Position numbers and translations under genes: made by a program. A stretch of 64,000 bases of DNA from Cellulomonas fimi. Lineage in GTDB: Bacteria > Actinomycetota > Actinomycetes > Actinomycetales > Cellulomonadaceae. The notes beneath the pieces are model-generated. The model did no database searches. It saw only the letters and a list, made by a program, of their open reading frames with translations, and was not told the DNA's origin. This document shows positions 43,323-51,380 of this stretch, in pieces (the stretch's first letter is position 1; the number at the start of each line of letters is the position of its first letter). The DNA lies in NCBI RefSeq assembly GCF_028583725.1, contig NZ_CP110680.1, forward strand, positions 1,860,001 to 1,924,000. Reading direction: 5' to 3'.

Positions 43323-43368
43323 CGCGCGCGGACGGGCCGGTGCGGCGGGGACGCCGCCGCCCGAGGCG

Positions 43369-43968
43369 TCAGGCGGGCTTCTGCCCGTGCTTGACCTGCG
43401 GCTTCGGCATGCGCGACGGGCGGATCTGGAACGCGCGCAGGACCGCGTACATCGCGGTGCCGCGGATCACGGCGTTCGCGCCGAACTTGGCGGTCAGCCG
43501 CTTCTTGAGGCCGCGCCACAGCAGCCACCCGTCGACGATCGCCGCGAGGACGTACACGTAGAGCGCGACGATGACGTAGAACGCGAACACGGGTGCCGTC
43601 TGCGCGAGCGCGAACTGCGCGACGAGCGCGACGGCGGCGACCGGGAGGAACAGCTCGCCGAGGCTCCAGCGCGCGTCGACCCAGTCGCGCACGAAGCGTC
43701 GGACGGGGCCGCGGTCCTTGGCGGGCATGAAGCGCTCGTCGCCCGTCTGCATCGCCTGGTACTCGCGGTCGCGCTGCTCACGCTGCGCGGCGCGGGCCGC
43801 CCTCGACGCGGCCTTGCGGTCCTGCGGCACCAGCGGGCGCTTGTTGGCGGCCTCCGCCTCCTTGCGCTTGGGCGTCGGACGCCCCTTGCCGCCGGGGAGG
43901 TCGGGGGTCGGAGCCGACTCCACGAGGCCGGGGATCTCGTTCACGGGCTCCTTGCTGCGTCCGAACAC
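43369..43968 (-). CDS. DUF3043 membrane protein
   Basis: 199 residues from GTG 43968. A long charged cytoplasmic region rich in Lys/Arg/Ala (about 1-105, ending ERFMPAKDRGPVRRFVRDWVDAR) precedes two membrane helices (FLPVAAVALVAQFALAQ and FAFYVIVALYVYVLAAIVDGWLLW). A basic end follows with KRLTAKFGANAVIRGTAMYAVLRAFQIRPSRMPKPQVKHG. The actinobacterial family has no assigned role. Divergent from the M20 peptidase gene with both promoters inside 32 bp. Confidence 0.85.
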   Translation of the reverse strand: MFGRSKEPVNEIPGLVESAPTPDLPGGKGRPTPKRKEAEAANKRPLVPQDRKAASRAARAAQREQRDREYQAMQTGDERFMPAKDRGPVRRFVRDWVDARWSLGELFLPVAAVALVAQFALAQTAPVFAFYVIVALYVYVLAAIVDGWLLWRGLKKRLTAKFGANAVIRGTAMYAVLRAFQIRPSRMPKPQVKHGQKPA

Positions 43969-43974
43969 CCCCTC

Positions 43975-43992
43975 AGGGTAGTCGAGTACGGT
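43975..43992. promoter_or_regulatory. Paired divergent -10 elements in a 32-bp gap
   Basis: Minus strand TACCCT (43975-43980) ends 6 nt before GTG 43968. Plus strand TACGGT (43987-43992) ends 8 nt before GTG 44001. The two polymerase footprints overlap, so the two genes should compete for transcription. Confidence 0.6.
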
Positions 43993-44000
43993 GGCGGACC

Positions 44001-45404
44001 GTGACCGACCAGCGCGCCGCCGAGACACCGACCGACCCGACCGCCCGCCCGGACGAGCTGCGTGCGCGCACCGCGTCCGCGTTCGCGGGGATCCGCGCGG
44101 ACCTCGAAGCCCTGGTCCGCATCCCGAGCGTCTCGAACGCGGCGTTCGACCAGGCGCACGTGCGGGCGAGCGCCGATGCCGTCGCCGACCTGCTGCGTGG
44201 CGCGGGGCTCGACGAGGTCGACGTCCTCACCGTCACCACGGCCGACGGTCGCACCGGCGCCCCGGCGGTCGTCGCGCGCCGCCCGGCCCCGGCCGGCGCG
44301 CCCACCGTCCTGCTCTACGCCCACCACGACGTCCAGCCGCCCGGCGACGCCGCCGCGTGGCACACCGAGCCGTTCGAGCCCACCGAGCGCGACGGTCGCC
44401 TGTTCGGGCGCGGCGCCGCGGACGACAAGGCGGGCGTCGTCGCGCACGTCGGTGCGCTGCGCGTCCTGGGCGACGAGCTCGGCGTCGGCGTCACGGTCTT
44501 CGTCGAGGGCGAGGAGGAGATCGGCTCGCCGACGTTCGCCGACTTCCTGCACGCGCACCGCGACCGGCTGGCCGCCGACGTGATCGTCGTCGCCGACTCG
44601 TCGAACTGGTCGGTCGGCGTGCCCGGGCTGACCACCTCCCTGCGGGGGCTCGTCGACTGCACGGTCGAGGTCGAGGTGCTCACGCACGCGGTCCACTCGG
44701 GCATGTTCGGCGGTCCGGTCCTCGACGCCGTGACGCTGCTGGCGCGCCTCGTCGCGACGCTGCACGACGACGCGGGCGACGTGGCCGTCGCCGGGCTGGT
44801 GCACGCGCCCGACCCCGCGGTCGAGCTCGACGAGGAGCAGCTGCGCGCCGACGCCGGTGTGCTGGGCGGCGTCCGCCTCGCGGGGACCGGCCCGATCACC
44901 GCGCGGATGTGGACCCGCCCCGCGATCTCCGTCATCGGCGTCGACGCCCCGGCGGTCGCGACCGCCTCGAACACGATCACCCCGCGCGCGGCCGCCAAGC
45001 TCTCGATGCGCATCGCGCCCGGGCAGGACCCCGTCGCCGCGATGGCCGCGCTGCGCGCGCACCTGGAGGAGCACGCGCCGTTCGGTGCGCGCGTCACCGT
45101 GACCGACGGCGAGAAGGGCCGCCCGTTCCTCGCCCCCGCCGACTCGCCCGGGATGCGCGCCGCCCGGCGGGCCTTCGCGGAGTCGTGGGGCACCGAGCCG
45201 GTCGACATCGGCATCGGCGGGTCGATCCCGTTCATCGCCGACCTGCTCGAGGTCTACCCCGACGCGCAGATCCTCGTCACGGGCGTCGAGGACCCGGACA
45301 GCCGCGCGCACGGCGCGAACGAGTCCGTGCACCTCGGCGAGCTCGAGAAGGTCGTCCTCGCGGAGGCGCTGCTCCTCGACCACCTGTCCCGCGACGCGTC
45401 CTGA
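44001..45404 (+). CDS. M20 family dipeptidase
   Basis: 467 residues from the leaderless GTG 44001. Metal ligands are seen in LLYAHHDVQPPGD, the bridging Asp in GRGAADDKAGVVAHVGAL, the catalytic Glu pair in FVEGEEEIGSPTF and a later Asp in ADSSNWS. A lid domain (about 205-320, CTVEVEVLTHAVHSGMFGG onward) is inserted. The C-terminal metal His lies in HGANESVHLGELEKV. It should cleave dipeptides in the cytoplasm with two zinc ions. Confidence 0.9.
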   Translation: MTDQRAAETPTDPTARPDELRARTASAFAGIRADLEALVRIPSVSNAAFDQAHVRASADAVADLLRGAGLDEVDVLTVTTADGRTGAPAVVARRPAPAGAPTVLLYAHHDVQPPGDAAAWHTEPFEPTERDGRLFGRGAADDKAGVVAHVGALRVLGDELGVGVTVFVEGEEEIGSPTFADFLHAHRDRLAADVIVVADSSNWSVGVPGLTTSLRGLVDCTVEVEVLTHAVHSGMFGGPVLDAVTLLARLVATLHDDAGDVAVAGLVHAPDPAVELDEEQLRADAGVLGGVRLAGTGPITARMWTRPAISVIGVDAPAVATASNTITPRAAAKLSMRIAPGQDPVAAMAALRAHLEEHAPFGARVTVTDGEKGRPFLAPADSPGMRAARRAFAESWGTEPVDIGIGGSIPFIADLLEVYPDAQILVTGVEDPDSRAHGANESVHLGELEKVVLAEALLLDHLSRDAS

Positions 45405-45476
45405 GAGGCCCGGCCGCCAGCCCGGCGACGTCCCGTCGAGGGTGTCACCGGGGCGCGGTGTCGCCGCAGCGGCGGC

Positions 45477-46007
45477 TCAGGCGCGGTGCGCGACGTCGAC
45501 CGCGGCGGCCCAGGTGGCGACGTCCTCGGGCAGCTCCGGTGCGTCGACGTGCGTGCCCGCGAGCAGCTCGACCACGTCGGGGGCGGGGATGCGCCGGCCG
45601 TCACGCGCGAGGAAACGGCCTGCCACGACGCCGCGGGCGATGTGCTGGTCGCCGCGCGCGAACGCCTGCTCGAGGTAGCAGACGCGCTCGTCCCAGCCGA
45701 GGACGCGCGTGGTGATCGTGAACCGCTCGCCGAGCGTGAGGGACCGGCGGTACTTGACCGTGGACGCCGCGACGACGGGGTACCAGCCGTGCTCCGCGAG
45801 CAGGCGGTAGCCGCCGAGGTCGGCGATGAAGTTGGCGCGCGCGACGTCCATCATCTGCAGGTAGACACCGTTGTTCACGTGCCGGTAGAGGTCGAGGTCG
45901 CCGGGGTGCACCCGCATCGTCGTCACCGACGGGGAGAAGAGCGTCTGCCCCGCGATCGCGGGCCGGGGGCGGAACGTGGCGTAGGCGAGCTGGAGCGTCC
46001 GGGTCAC
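45477..46007 (-). CDS. Acyl-CoA thioesterase-like hotdog protein
   Basis: 176 residues from the leaderless GTG 46007. Hotdog fold of the 4HBT-like class with RVHPGDLDLYRHVNNGVYLQMMDVARANFI, ASTVKYRRSLTLGERFTITTRVLGWDERVCYLEQAF and VVAGRFLARDGRRI. It probably hydrolyses an acyl-CoA; eukaryotic THEM6-type relatives share the HVNNGVYL motif. A monocistronic gene in this view. Confidence 0.82.
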   Translation of the reverse strand: MTRTLQLAYATFRPRPAIAGQTLFSPSVTTMRVHPGDLDLYRHVNNGVYLQMMDVARANFIADLGGYRLLAEHGWYPVVAASTVKYRRSLTLGERFTITTRVLGWDERVCYLEQAFARGDQHIARGVVAGRFLARDGRRIPAPDVVELLAGTHVDAPELPEDVATWAAAVDVAHRA

Positions 46008-46013
46008 CGGGCG

Positions 46014-46019
46014 ATGTTA
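46014..46019 (-). promoter_or_regulatory. -10 element TAACAT for the thioesterase-like gene
   Basis: 6 nt before GTG 46007. Confidence 0.5.
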
Positions 46020-46059
46020 CTCACGGGTAGCAAACCGCCGCGAGCGTCGCACGGCGTGC

Positions 46060-46659
46060 TCAGACCGGGGGAGCGGGGTCGTACTGGATCCCTCGGCGGA
46101 CCCCGCGCGCGGCCTCCGTCGAGTCGAGCCGGGCCACCAGGTGCAGCGCCATGTCGATGCCCGCGGACACGCCCGCCGACGTCACGACGTCCCCGTCGTC
46201 GACGAACCGTGCCTCGGTGTCGGCCAGCACGCTCGGGTCCAGGGCGGCGAGCTCGTCGAACGCGGCCCAGTGCGTCGTCGCCGGACGGCCCGCCAGCAGC
46301 CCCGCCGCCGCGAGCACCAGCGCGCCCGTGCACACGCTCGCCACCAGCGGCGTCGTCGAGCGCACGTCGCGCAGCCACTCGAGGTGCGCCGAGTCGGCGG
46401 CGAGGGCACGCGTCCCCGCGCCGCCGGGGTACACGAGCACGTGCAGCGGGCCGACCTCGTCGGCCGAGGTGTCGGGGACCAGGCACAGGCCCTTCGCGCA
46501 CCGCACGCCCGCGCCGTCCGCGGAGAACGTCAGCACCTCGGGCCGCAGCGGCGAGTGCGCGGCCCACGACGACAGCACGTCGTACGGCCCCACGACGTCG
46601 AGCTCCTCGGCCCCGTCGAAGACGAAGATGCCGACCCGCAGGTGGTGACCGGTGTTCAC
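46060..46659 (-). CDS. DJ-1/PfpI family protein
   Basis: 199 residues from GTG 46659, 5 bp after the nadA stop. Glutamine-amidotransferase-like fold with VGIFVFDGAEELDVVGPYDVLSSW, LVYPGGAGTRAL, and the nucleophile elbow Cys in VASVCTGALVLAAAGLLAGRPATTHW. The group includes GATase1/isonitrile-hydratase-like and AraC-associated proteins without the DNA-binding part; no AraC domain is present here. Co-transcribed with nadA, though no metabolic link is known. Confidence 0.82.
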   Translation of the reverse strand: MNTGHHLRVGIFVFDGAEELDVVGPYDVLSSWAAHSPLRPEVLTFSADGAGVRCAKGLCLVPDTSADEVGPLHVLVYPGGAGTRALAADSAHLEWLRDVRSTTPLVASVCTGALVLAAAGLLAGRPATTHWAAFDELAALDPSVLADTEARFVDDGDVVTSAGVSAGIDMALHLVARLDSTEAARGVRRGIQYDPAPPV

Positions 46660-46664
46660 GGGAC

Positions 46665-47864
46665 TCAGTAGCCCGGCAGCGCCAGCATCTGGTCGAGGGC
46701 CACGCGGGCCCAGTGCGCGTCGTTCGCGTCGACCACGATCCGGTTCGGCACGCGGCCCGCGGCGAGCGACTCCATCGCCCACACGAGGTGCGGCAGGTCG
46801 ATGCGGTTCATCGTCGAGCAGAAGCACACCGTCGAGTCGAGGTAGTGCACCTGCTTGTCGGGGTGGGCGTTGGCGAGGCGGCGGACCAGGTTGAGCTCCG
46901 TGCCGATCGCCCACGACGTCCCCGGCTCGGCCGCGTCGAGCGCCTTGATGATGTACTCCGTCGAGCCGACCATGTCGGCCGCGGTCACGACCTCGTGCTT
47001 GCACTCGGGGTGCACGAGCACGGTGACGTCCGGGACGGCCGCGCGGACGTCCTCGACGTTGCGCGCCGAGAAGCGGCCGTGCACCGAGCAGTGCCCGCGC
47101 CACAGGATCATGCGCGCGTCCTTGAGCTGCTGCGTCGTGAGGCCGCCGTTCGGCTTGCGCGGGTCGAACACCACGCAGTCGTCGAGCGAGAGACCGAGCT
47201 GCAGCACGGCGGTGTTCCGCCCGAGGTGCTGGTCCGGCATGAACAGGACCTTGCCGGTGCCGTCGACGCCGCCGACCTTGTCGAACGCCCAGCGCAGCGC
47301 GACGTGCGCGTTCGACGACGTGCACACCGTGCCGCCGTGGCGGCCCGTGAACGCCTTGATGGCCGCCGTCGAGTTCATGTACGTGACGGGGACGGTGTCC
47401 TCGGCGACGCCCGCGTCGACCAGCACGTCCCACGCGTCCTCGACCTGGTCGATCGCGGCCATGTCGGCCATCGAGCAGCCCGCCGCGAGGTCCGGGAGCA
47501 CGACCTGCTGGCTGTCGGACGTGAGGATGTCGGCGGACTCCGCCATGAAGTGCACGCCGCAGAAGATGACGAACTCGGCGTCGGGCCGGGCCGCGGCCTC
47601 GCGCGCGAGCTTGAACGAGTCGCCCGTCACGTCGGCGAACGCGATCACCTCGTCGCGCTGGTAGTGGTGCCCCAGCACGAACGCGCGGTCGCCCAGCGCC
47701 GCTCGCGCCGCACGTGCGCGCTCGACCAGGTCCGGGTCGCTCGGTGCGGGCAGGTCCCCGACGCACTCGACCCCGCGCTCCGAGGCGAGGTCGACGCCAC
47801 GGCCGAGCAGCAGCAGGGCCGAGGGCGCGGGCTCCGTGAAGGCGGCGGAGGTCGTCAGCGTCAC
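46665..47864 (-). CDS. nadA: Quinolinate synthase A
   Basis: 399 residues from GTG 47864, with a GAGGA ribosome site. Condenses iminoaspartate with dihydroxyacetone phosphate to quinolinate for NAD synthesis, using a [4Fe-4S] cluster. Likely cluster Cys residues are in IFCGVHFMAESADIL, LVHPECKHEV and VCFCSTMNRIDL; the substrate-site YMNSTAAIKAFTG, CTSSNA and MPDQHLGRNT are intact. nadB and nadC, often linked in actinobacteria, are not in this window. Confidence 0.93.
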   Translation of the reverse strand: MTLTTSAAFTEPAPSALLLLGRGVDLASERGVECVGDLPAPSDPDLVERARAARAALGDRAFVLGHHYQRDEVIAFADVTGDSFKLAREAAARPDAEFVIFCGVHFMAESADILTSDSQQVVLPDLAAGCSMADMAAIDQVEDAWDVLVDAGVAEDTVPVTYMNSTAAIKAFTGRHGGTVCTSSNAHVALRWAFDKVGGVDGTGKVLFMPDQHLGRNTAVLQLGLSLDDCVVFDPRKPNGGLTTQQLKDARMILWRGHCSVHGRFSARNVEDVRAAVPDVTVLVHPECKHEVVTAADMVGSTEYIIKALDAAEPGTSWAIGTELNLVRRLANAHPDKQVHYLDSTVCFCSTMNRIDLPHLVWAMESLAAGRVPNRIVVDANDAHWARVALDQMLALPGY

Positions 47865-47954
47865 GGGACCGATCCTCGCACACGGGCGTGCGCGCGACCC
47901 CGGGACGTCCGGCGGGCCGCGCGCTCGCCGGACGTGCACGCCGGCCGTGCCACG

Positions 47955-49145
47955 ATGCACCGCGTGCGCGTCCTCGTCGCCCCCGACACCTTCGGCTCCG
48001 TCCTCACCGCCCGTGAGGTCGCGGCCACGATCGCCGACGGCTGGCGCCGGGCCGCGCCGCACGACGACGTCGAGCAGTGCCCGCTCGCCGACGGCGGTCC
48101 CGGCTTCGTCGACACGCTGCACGCCGCGCTCGGCGGCGAGACCGTGCCCGTCACGGTGACCGGACCGCTCGGCGAGCCAGCGCCCGCGGTGCTGCTGGTC
48201 GTCGACGGGCCCCGCGGGCGCACGGCGTACGTCGAGTCCGCGCACGCGGTCGGCCTGCCGCTGGTGCCGCCCGACCGGCGCGACCCCACGCGGACGACGA
48301 CGCGCGGCGTGGGTGACCTGCTGGTCGCCGCGCGCGACGCCGGGGCGCGGCGGGTCGTCGTCGGCCTCGGCGGCTCGGCCACCAACGACGGCGGCGCGGG
48401 CATGCTCCTCGGCGCGGGCCTCGACGGCGCTCGCGAGCGCCTCGGTGCCGGCGGGGGCGCGCTCGCCGGGATCGTTCCCGCCGACCTCGCGGGCCTGCGC
48501 ACGCTGCGCGCCGCGTGGGCCGGCGTCGAGCTCGTCGTCGCGACGGACGTCGACGTGCCGCTGCTCGGTCTCCAGGGCGCGAGCGCGGGCTTCGCCCCCC
48601 AGAAGGGTGCCTCGCCCGAGCAGGCGCAGGCGCTCGAGCGCGCGCTCGCCGACCTCGCGCACGCCGCCACGACCGTCCTGGCGGACGACCTGCGGCCCGA
48701 CCTGCTCGCGGGCGCGCGGCCGTCGTCCGCCGCCGCGCGGCTCACCGCGGCGCCCGGTGCGGGCGCCGCGGGCGGGCTCGGGTTCGGCCTCGCGCTGCTC
48801 GGCGCGCGGCTCGTCCCGGGCGCCGCGTTCGTCGCGGAGCACGTCGGCCTCGACGACCGGCTCGCCGCGAGCGACCTCGTCGTCACCGGCGAGGGCCGGT
48901 TCGACTGGCAGAGCCTGCACGGCAAGGTCGCCTCCGAGGTCGCCGAGCGCGCGCTGCGGCACGGGATCCCGACCGTGGTCCTGGCCGGTGACGTGCAGGT
49001 CGGGCGGCGCGAGCTGTCCGCCGCGGGGATCACCGCCGCGTACGCCGTGGGGGAGACGCCCGACGAGGTCCGCGCCGCGCTCGCCGACCCCGTCACGACG
49101 CTGCGCGCACGCGCCGAGCGGGTGGCCCGCACCTGGTCGCGCTGA
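47955..49145 (+). CDS. Glycerate kinase
   Basis: 396 residues from ATG 47955; GTG 47964 (VRVLVAPDTFG) is an alternative. Two-domain GlxK/GckA type-2 fold with LVAPDTFGSVLTAREVAATIADGW, PLADGGPGFVDTL, VVGLGGSATNDGGAGML and LVVTGEGRFDWQSLHGKV. It phosphorylates glycerate with ATP in glyoxylate or glycerate use. The usual PDSFKG motif reads PDTFGS here, so the Lys of that loop is replaced; activity should still be checked. Divergent from nadA. Confidence 0.88.
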   Translation: MHRVRVLVAPDTFGSVLTAREVAATIADGWRRAAPHDDVEQCPLADGGPGFVDTLHAALGGETVPVTVTGPLGEPAPAVLLVVDGPRGRTAYVESAHAVGLPLVPPDRRDPTRTTTRGVGDLLVAARDAGARRVVVGLGGSATNDGGAGMLLGAGLDGARERLGAGGGALAGIVPADLAGLRTLRAAWAGVELVVATDVDVPLLGLQGASAGFAPQKGASPEQAQALERALADLAHAATTVLADDLRPDLLAGARPSSAAARLTAAPGAGAAGGLGFGLALLGARLVPGAAFVAEHVGLDDRLAASDLVVTGEGRFDWQSLHGKVASEVAERALRHGIPTVVLAGDVQVGRRELSAAGITAAYAVGETPDEVRAALADPVTTLRARAERVARTWSR

Positions 49146-49222
49146 CGCCGGTGGCGCGCGGGCGGGCCGCGTACGACGGCACCCCCGCGGAGTCGTACCC
49201 TGGTCGGGAACAACGCGGCGCG

Positions 49223-49243
49223 CAACGGTGTTGCCGACCGTTG
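49223..49243. promoter_or_regulatory. Inverted repeat CAACGGT-7-ACCGTTG before erpA-like gene
   Basis: Perfect 7-bp arms 30 bp before ATG 49273. A TACCCT box at 49196-49201 may be the promoter, which would put the repeat in the 5' leader as a hairpin or operator. Confidence 0.35.
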
Positions 49244-49272
49244 ACGCGAGTTCCCCGGCACCAGGAGAGACG

Positions 49273-49623
49273 ATGAGCGAGACCACGCAGACCCAGACGC
49301 ACGGCGTCCTGCTCACGGACGTGGCGGCGGACAAGGTCCGCAGCCTGCTCGAGCAGGAGGGCCGCGACGACCTGCGTCTGCGCGTCGCCGTCCAGCCCGG
49401 CGGCTGCTCGGGCCTCATCTACCAGCTGTACTTCGACGAGCGCCTGCTCGACGGCGACGTGACGCGCGACTACGACGGCGTCGAGGTCGTGGTCGACCGC
49501 ATGAGCGTCCCCTACCTCGAGGGCGCGACGATCGACTTCGCCGACACGATCGAGAAGCAGGGCTTCACGATCGACAACCCGAACGCGGGCTCGGCCTGCG
49601 CGTGCGGCGGCTCGTTCAGCTGA
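49273..49623 (+). CDS. erpA: HesB/IscA-type iron-sulfur cluster carrier (ErpA-like)
   Basis: 116 residues with AGGAG ribosome site. A-type carrier fold with LTDVAADKVRSLLEQEG, VAVQPGGCSGLIYQLYFDE, and the C-terminal CxC in GSACACGGSFS; the three cluster Cys are present. It hands [Fe-S] clusters to target enzymes such as NadA or LipA in this window (inference). The tail-to-tail neighbour is the TusA-like gene, with a terminator between. Confidence 0.9.
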   Translation: MSETTQTQTHGVLLTDVAADKVRSLLEQEGRDDLRLRVAVQPGGCSGLIYQLYFDERLLDGDVTRDYDGVEVVVDRMSVPYLEGATIDFADTIEKQGFTIDNPNAGSACACGGSFS

Positions 49624-49637
49624 CCCACCCAGCCTGA

Positions 49638-49674
49638 CGAGGGCCCGGCACCGGATCTCGGTGCCGGGCTCTCG
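49638..49674. terminator. Stem-loop between erpA and tusA-like genes
   Basis: 16-nt arms (CGAGGGCCCGGCACCG with CGGTGCCGGGCTCTCG, one G-T pair) and a 5-nt loop. Shared by the convergent genes. Confidence 0.75.
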
Positions 49675-49678
49675 TGCG

Positions 49679-49930
49679 TCACGGCGCGGGTGTCGGCGCG
49701 AGCCGCACGGTCAGGCGCAGGACGCCCTCCTCCTCGGTGCTGGACACCATCGCGTGACCGCGCATCCGCGCCCATGCGGGCACGTCGTGGCGCGCGGCCG
49801 GGTCGGTCGCGAGCACGGTGAGCTCGGTCCCGGGCGCCGCGGTGCGCGCGGCCTTCGCGAGCGCGATCACAGGTGCCGGGCAGCGCAGACCGCGCGCGTC
49901 GACGACGGGGGCGGGGCCGGGGTCGCTCAC
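49679..49930 (-). CDS. TusA-like sulfur-carrier protein
   Basis: 83 residues from GTG 49930, whose TGA overlap couples it to the desulfurase-like gene. TusA motif VDARGLRCPAPVIALAKAA with the sulfur-carrying Cys of CPxP, followed by VLATDPAARHDVPAWARMRGHAMVSST. Would accept persulfide from a desulfurase and pass it on for tRNA thiolation or cofactor synthesis. Confidence 0.85.
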   Translation of the reverse strand: MSDPGPAPVVDARGLRCPAPVIALAKAARTAAPGTELTVLATDPAARHDVPAWARMRGHAMVSSTEEEGVLRLTVRLAPTPAP

Positions 49931-51144
49931 AGCCCGTCCACCCCGCCGGCTGCGCGGACCCGGGCGACCACGCCGGGCAGCGCGTCGAGGAAGCGGTCGA
50001 CGTCGTCGCCCCGCGTGCCGCGGGGGAGCGCGAGTCGCACGTTGCCGTGCGTGAGCACGCCCATCGCGGCGAGCACGTGGCTGGGCTCGAGCGAGCTCGA
50101 CGTGCACGCCGAGCCGGACGCGACCGCGAAGCCGAGCGCGTCGAGCGCCGTCACGAGCGCCTCGCCGTCGACGTAGAGGAACGAGAACGTCACGACGTGC
50201 GGCAGGCGGTCGTCCGGGTCCCCGACCACCTCGACGTCCGGGACCTCCGCGGCCACGCGGTGGCGGACGCGGTCGACGAGCGCGCGCCGCTCGGCGTCCG
50301 CGGCGTCCCGGTCGGCGACGGCCACCTGCAGTGCCACGGCCGCCGCGAGCGCCGGGGGGACGCTCACGCCCCCGGGGAACCAGCGGTCCTCGTCCTCGGG
50401 CGCGACGGGGGAGCGGCGCACGCCCGGACGCGTCACCAGCACGCCGATGCCCGACGGGCCGCCCCAGTCGCCCGCGTCGGCGGCCAGCACGTCCCAGGCG
50501 CCGCCGACGTCGACGTGGCCGAGGCTCGCCCCGGCGTCGACGAGCAGCGGGACGCCCGCACGACGGGCCGCGTCGTGGACCTCGGCGACCGGCTGCCGCG
50601 TGCCGACCTCGCCGTTGGCGTGCTGGAGGGCAGCGAGCGCGACGCCGGGGGCGGTGACCGCGTCGACCATCCGCTCGACGTCGACACGGCCGTGCCGGTC
50701 GACCGGCACCTCGACCCGTCGGCCGCCGGACGACGCGACCGCCGTGTCCGCGGCGTGCAGCACCGCCGCGCGCTCGACCGCCGGCACGACGACGTCGCTC
50801 CCGGCCCGCCGCCGGCCGCGCGCGACCGTGAGCACCGCCGTGTGCAGCGCCGTCGTGTGCGACGGCGCGAGGTCGACGTCGTCCGTGCGCGCGCCGACGA
50901 CCGCCGCGATCGCCTCGCGTGCGCCGTCGAGCAGGAGGCGTGCCCGGCGGCCCTCGGCGTGCAGCCGGCGGGGGTCGGCCCAGCCCTGGTCGAGCGCCTC
51001 GACGAACGCCGCGCGTGCCTGCGGGAGCAGCGGTGCCCGCCCGCCCGCGTCGAGCACCACGCGGCGCACGGACGCGGCAGTGGTGTGCGTCACACCGGCG
51101 TCGGCGGGGTGCGCGGCTGCCGGGACGTCGTCGCGGGGTCTCAC
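49927..51144 (-). CDS. Cysteine desulfurase-like protein lacking the PLP lysine
   Basis: 405 residues from the leaderless GTG 51144. The fold matches IscS/NifS: LDAGGRAPLLPQARAAF, QHANGEVGTRQPV, LLVDAGASLGHVDVGG, and the persulfide Cys347 in GSACTSSSLEPSHVL. The usual SxHK PLP-lysine position reads AGDWGGPSG (Asp226), the PLP-stacking His of EHxAV is Arg125, and the Gln of DAxQ is Ala206. So canonical PLP chemistry is not expected, even though the Cys loop remains. A different cofactor use or a persulfide-relay role beside TusA is possible. Confidence 0.75.
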   Translation of the reverse strand: MRPRDDVPAAAHPADAGVTHTTAASVRRVVLDAGGRAPLLPQARAAFVEALDQGWADPRRLHAEGRRARLLLDGAREAIAAVVGARTDDVDLAPSHTTALHTAVLTVARGRRRAGSDVVVPAVERAAVLHAADTAVASSGGRRVEVPVDRHGRVDVERMVDAVTAPGVALAALQHANGEVGTRQPVAEVHDAARRAGVPLLVDAGASLGHVDVGGAWDVLAADAGDWGGPSGIGVLVTRPGVRRSPVAPEDEDRWFPGGVSVPPALAAAVALQVAVADRDAADAERRALVDRVRHRVAAEVPDVEVVGDPDDRLPHVVTFSFLYVDGEALVTALDALGFAVASGSACTSSSLEPSHVLAAMGVLTHGNVRLALPRGTRGDDVDRFLDALPGVVARVRAAGGVDGL

Positions 51145-51150
51145 CGGTGC

Positions 51151-51156
51151 ACCGTA
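51151..51156 (-). promoter_or_regulatory. -10 element TACGGT for the desulfurase-like gene
   Basis: 6 nt before GTG 51144. Confidence 0.55.
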
Positions 51157-51291
51157 GCCCTGACCGGCGCGGTCGTCCGCGGTCGACGGTCCCCGCGCAC
51201 GTGGGGGACCTGCGGAGGCGACGTGGTGTGACGGTGCTGACACCGTGTCGTCATCCGGTGTCGCGAGGACGAAACGTCGTGGTCGGCGCGC

Positions 51292-51297
51292 TAGGCT
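51292..51297 (+). promoter_or_regulatory. -10 element TAGGCT for the cytochrome oxidase operon
   Basis: TAGGCT lies 83 nt before GTG 51381. The gap 51157-51291 holds small hairpins (for example GGTCCCC with GGGGACC near 51190-51210) but no gene. Confidence 0.4.
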
Positions 51298-51380
51298 GCA
51301 CGGGTCGAGGACGAAGGTCCCGGGTGACGACCGCCAGCAGCGGGGTCGAGCGCTGACGGGACGCGAGTGAGAGGTCCCCC

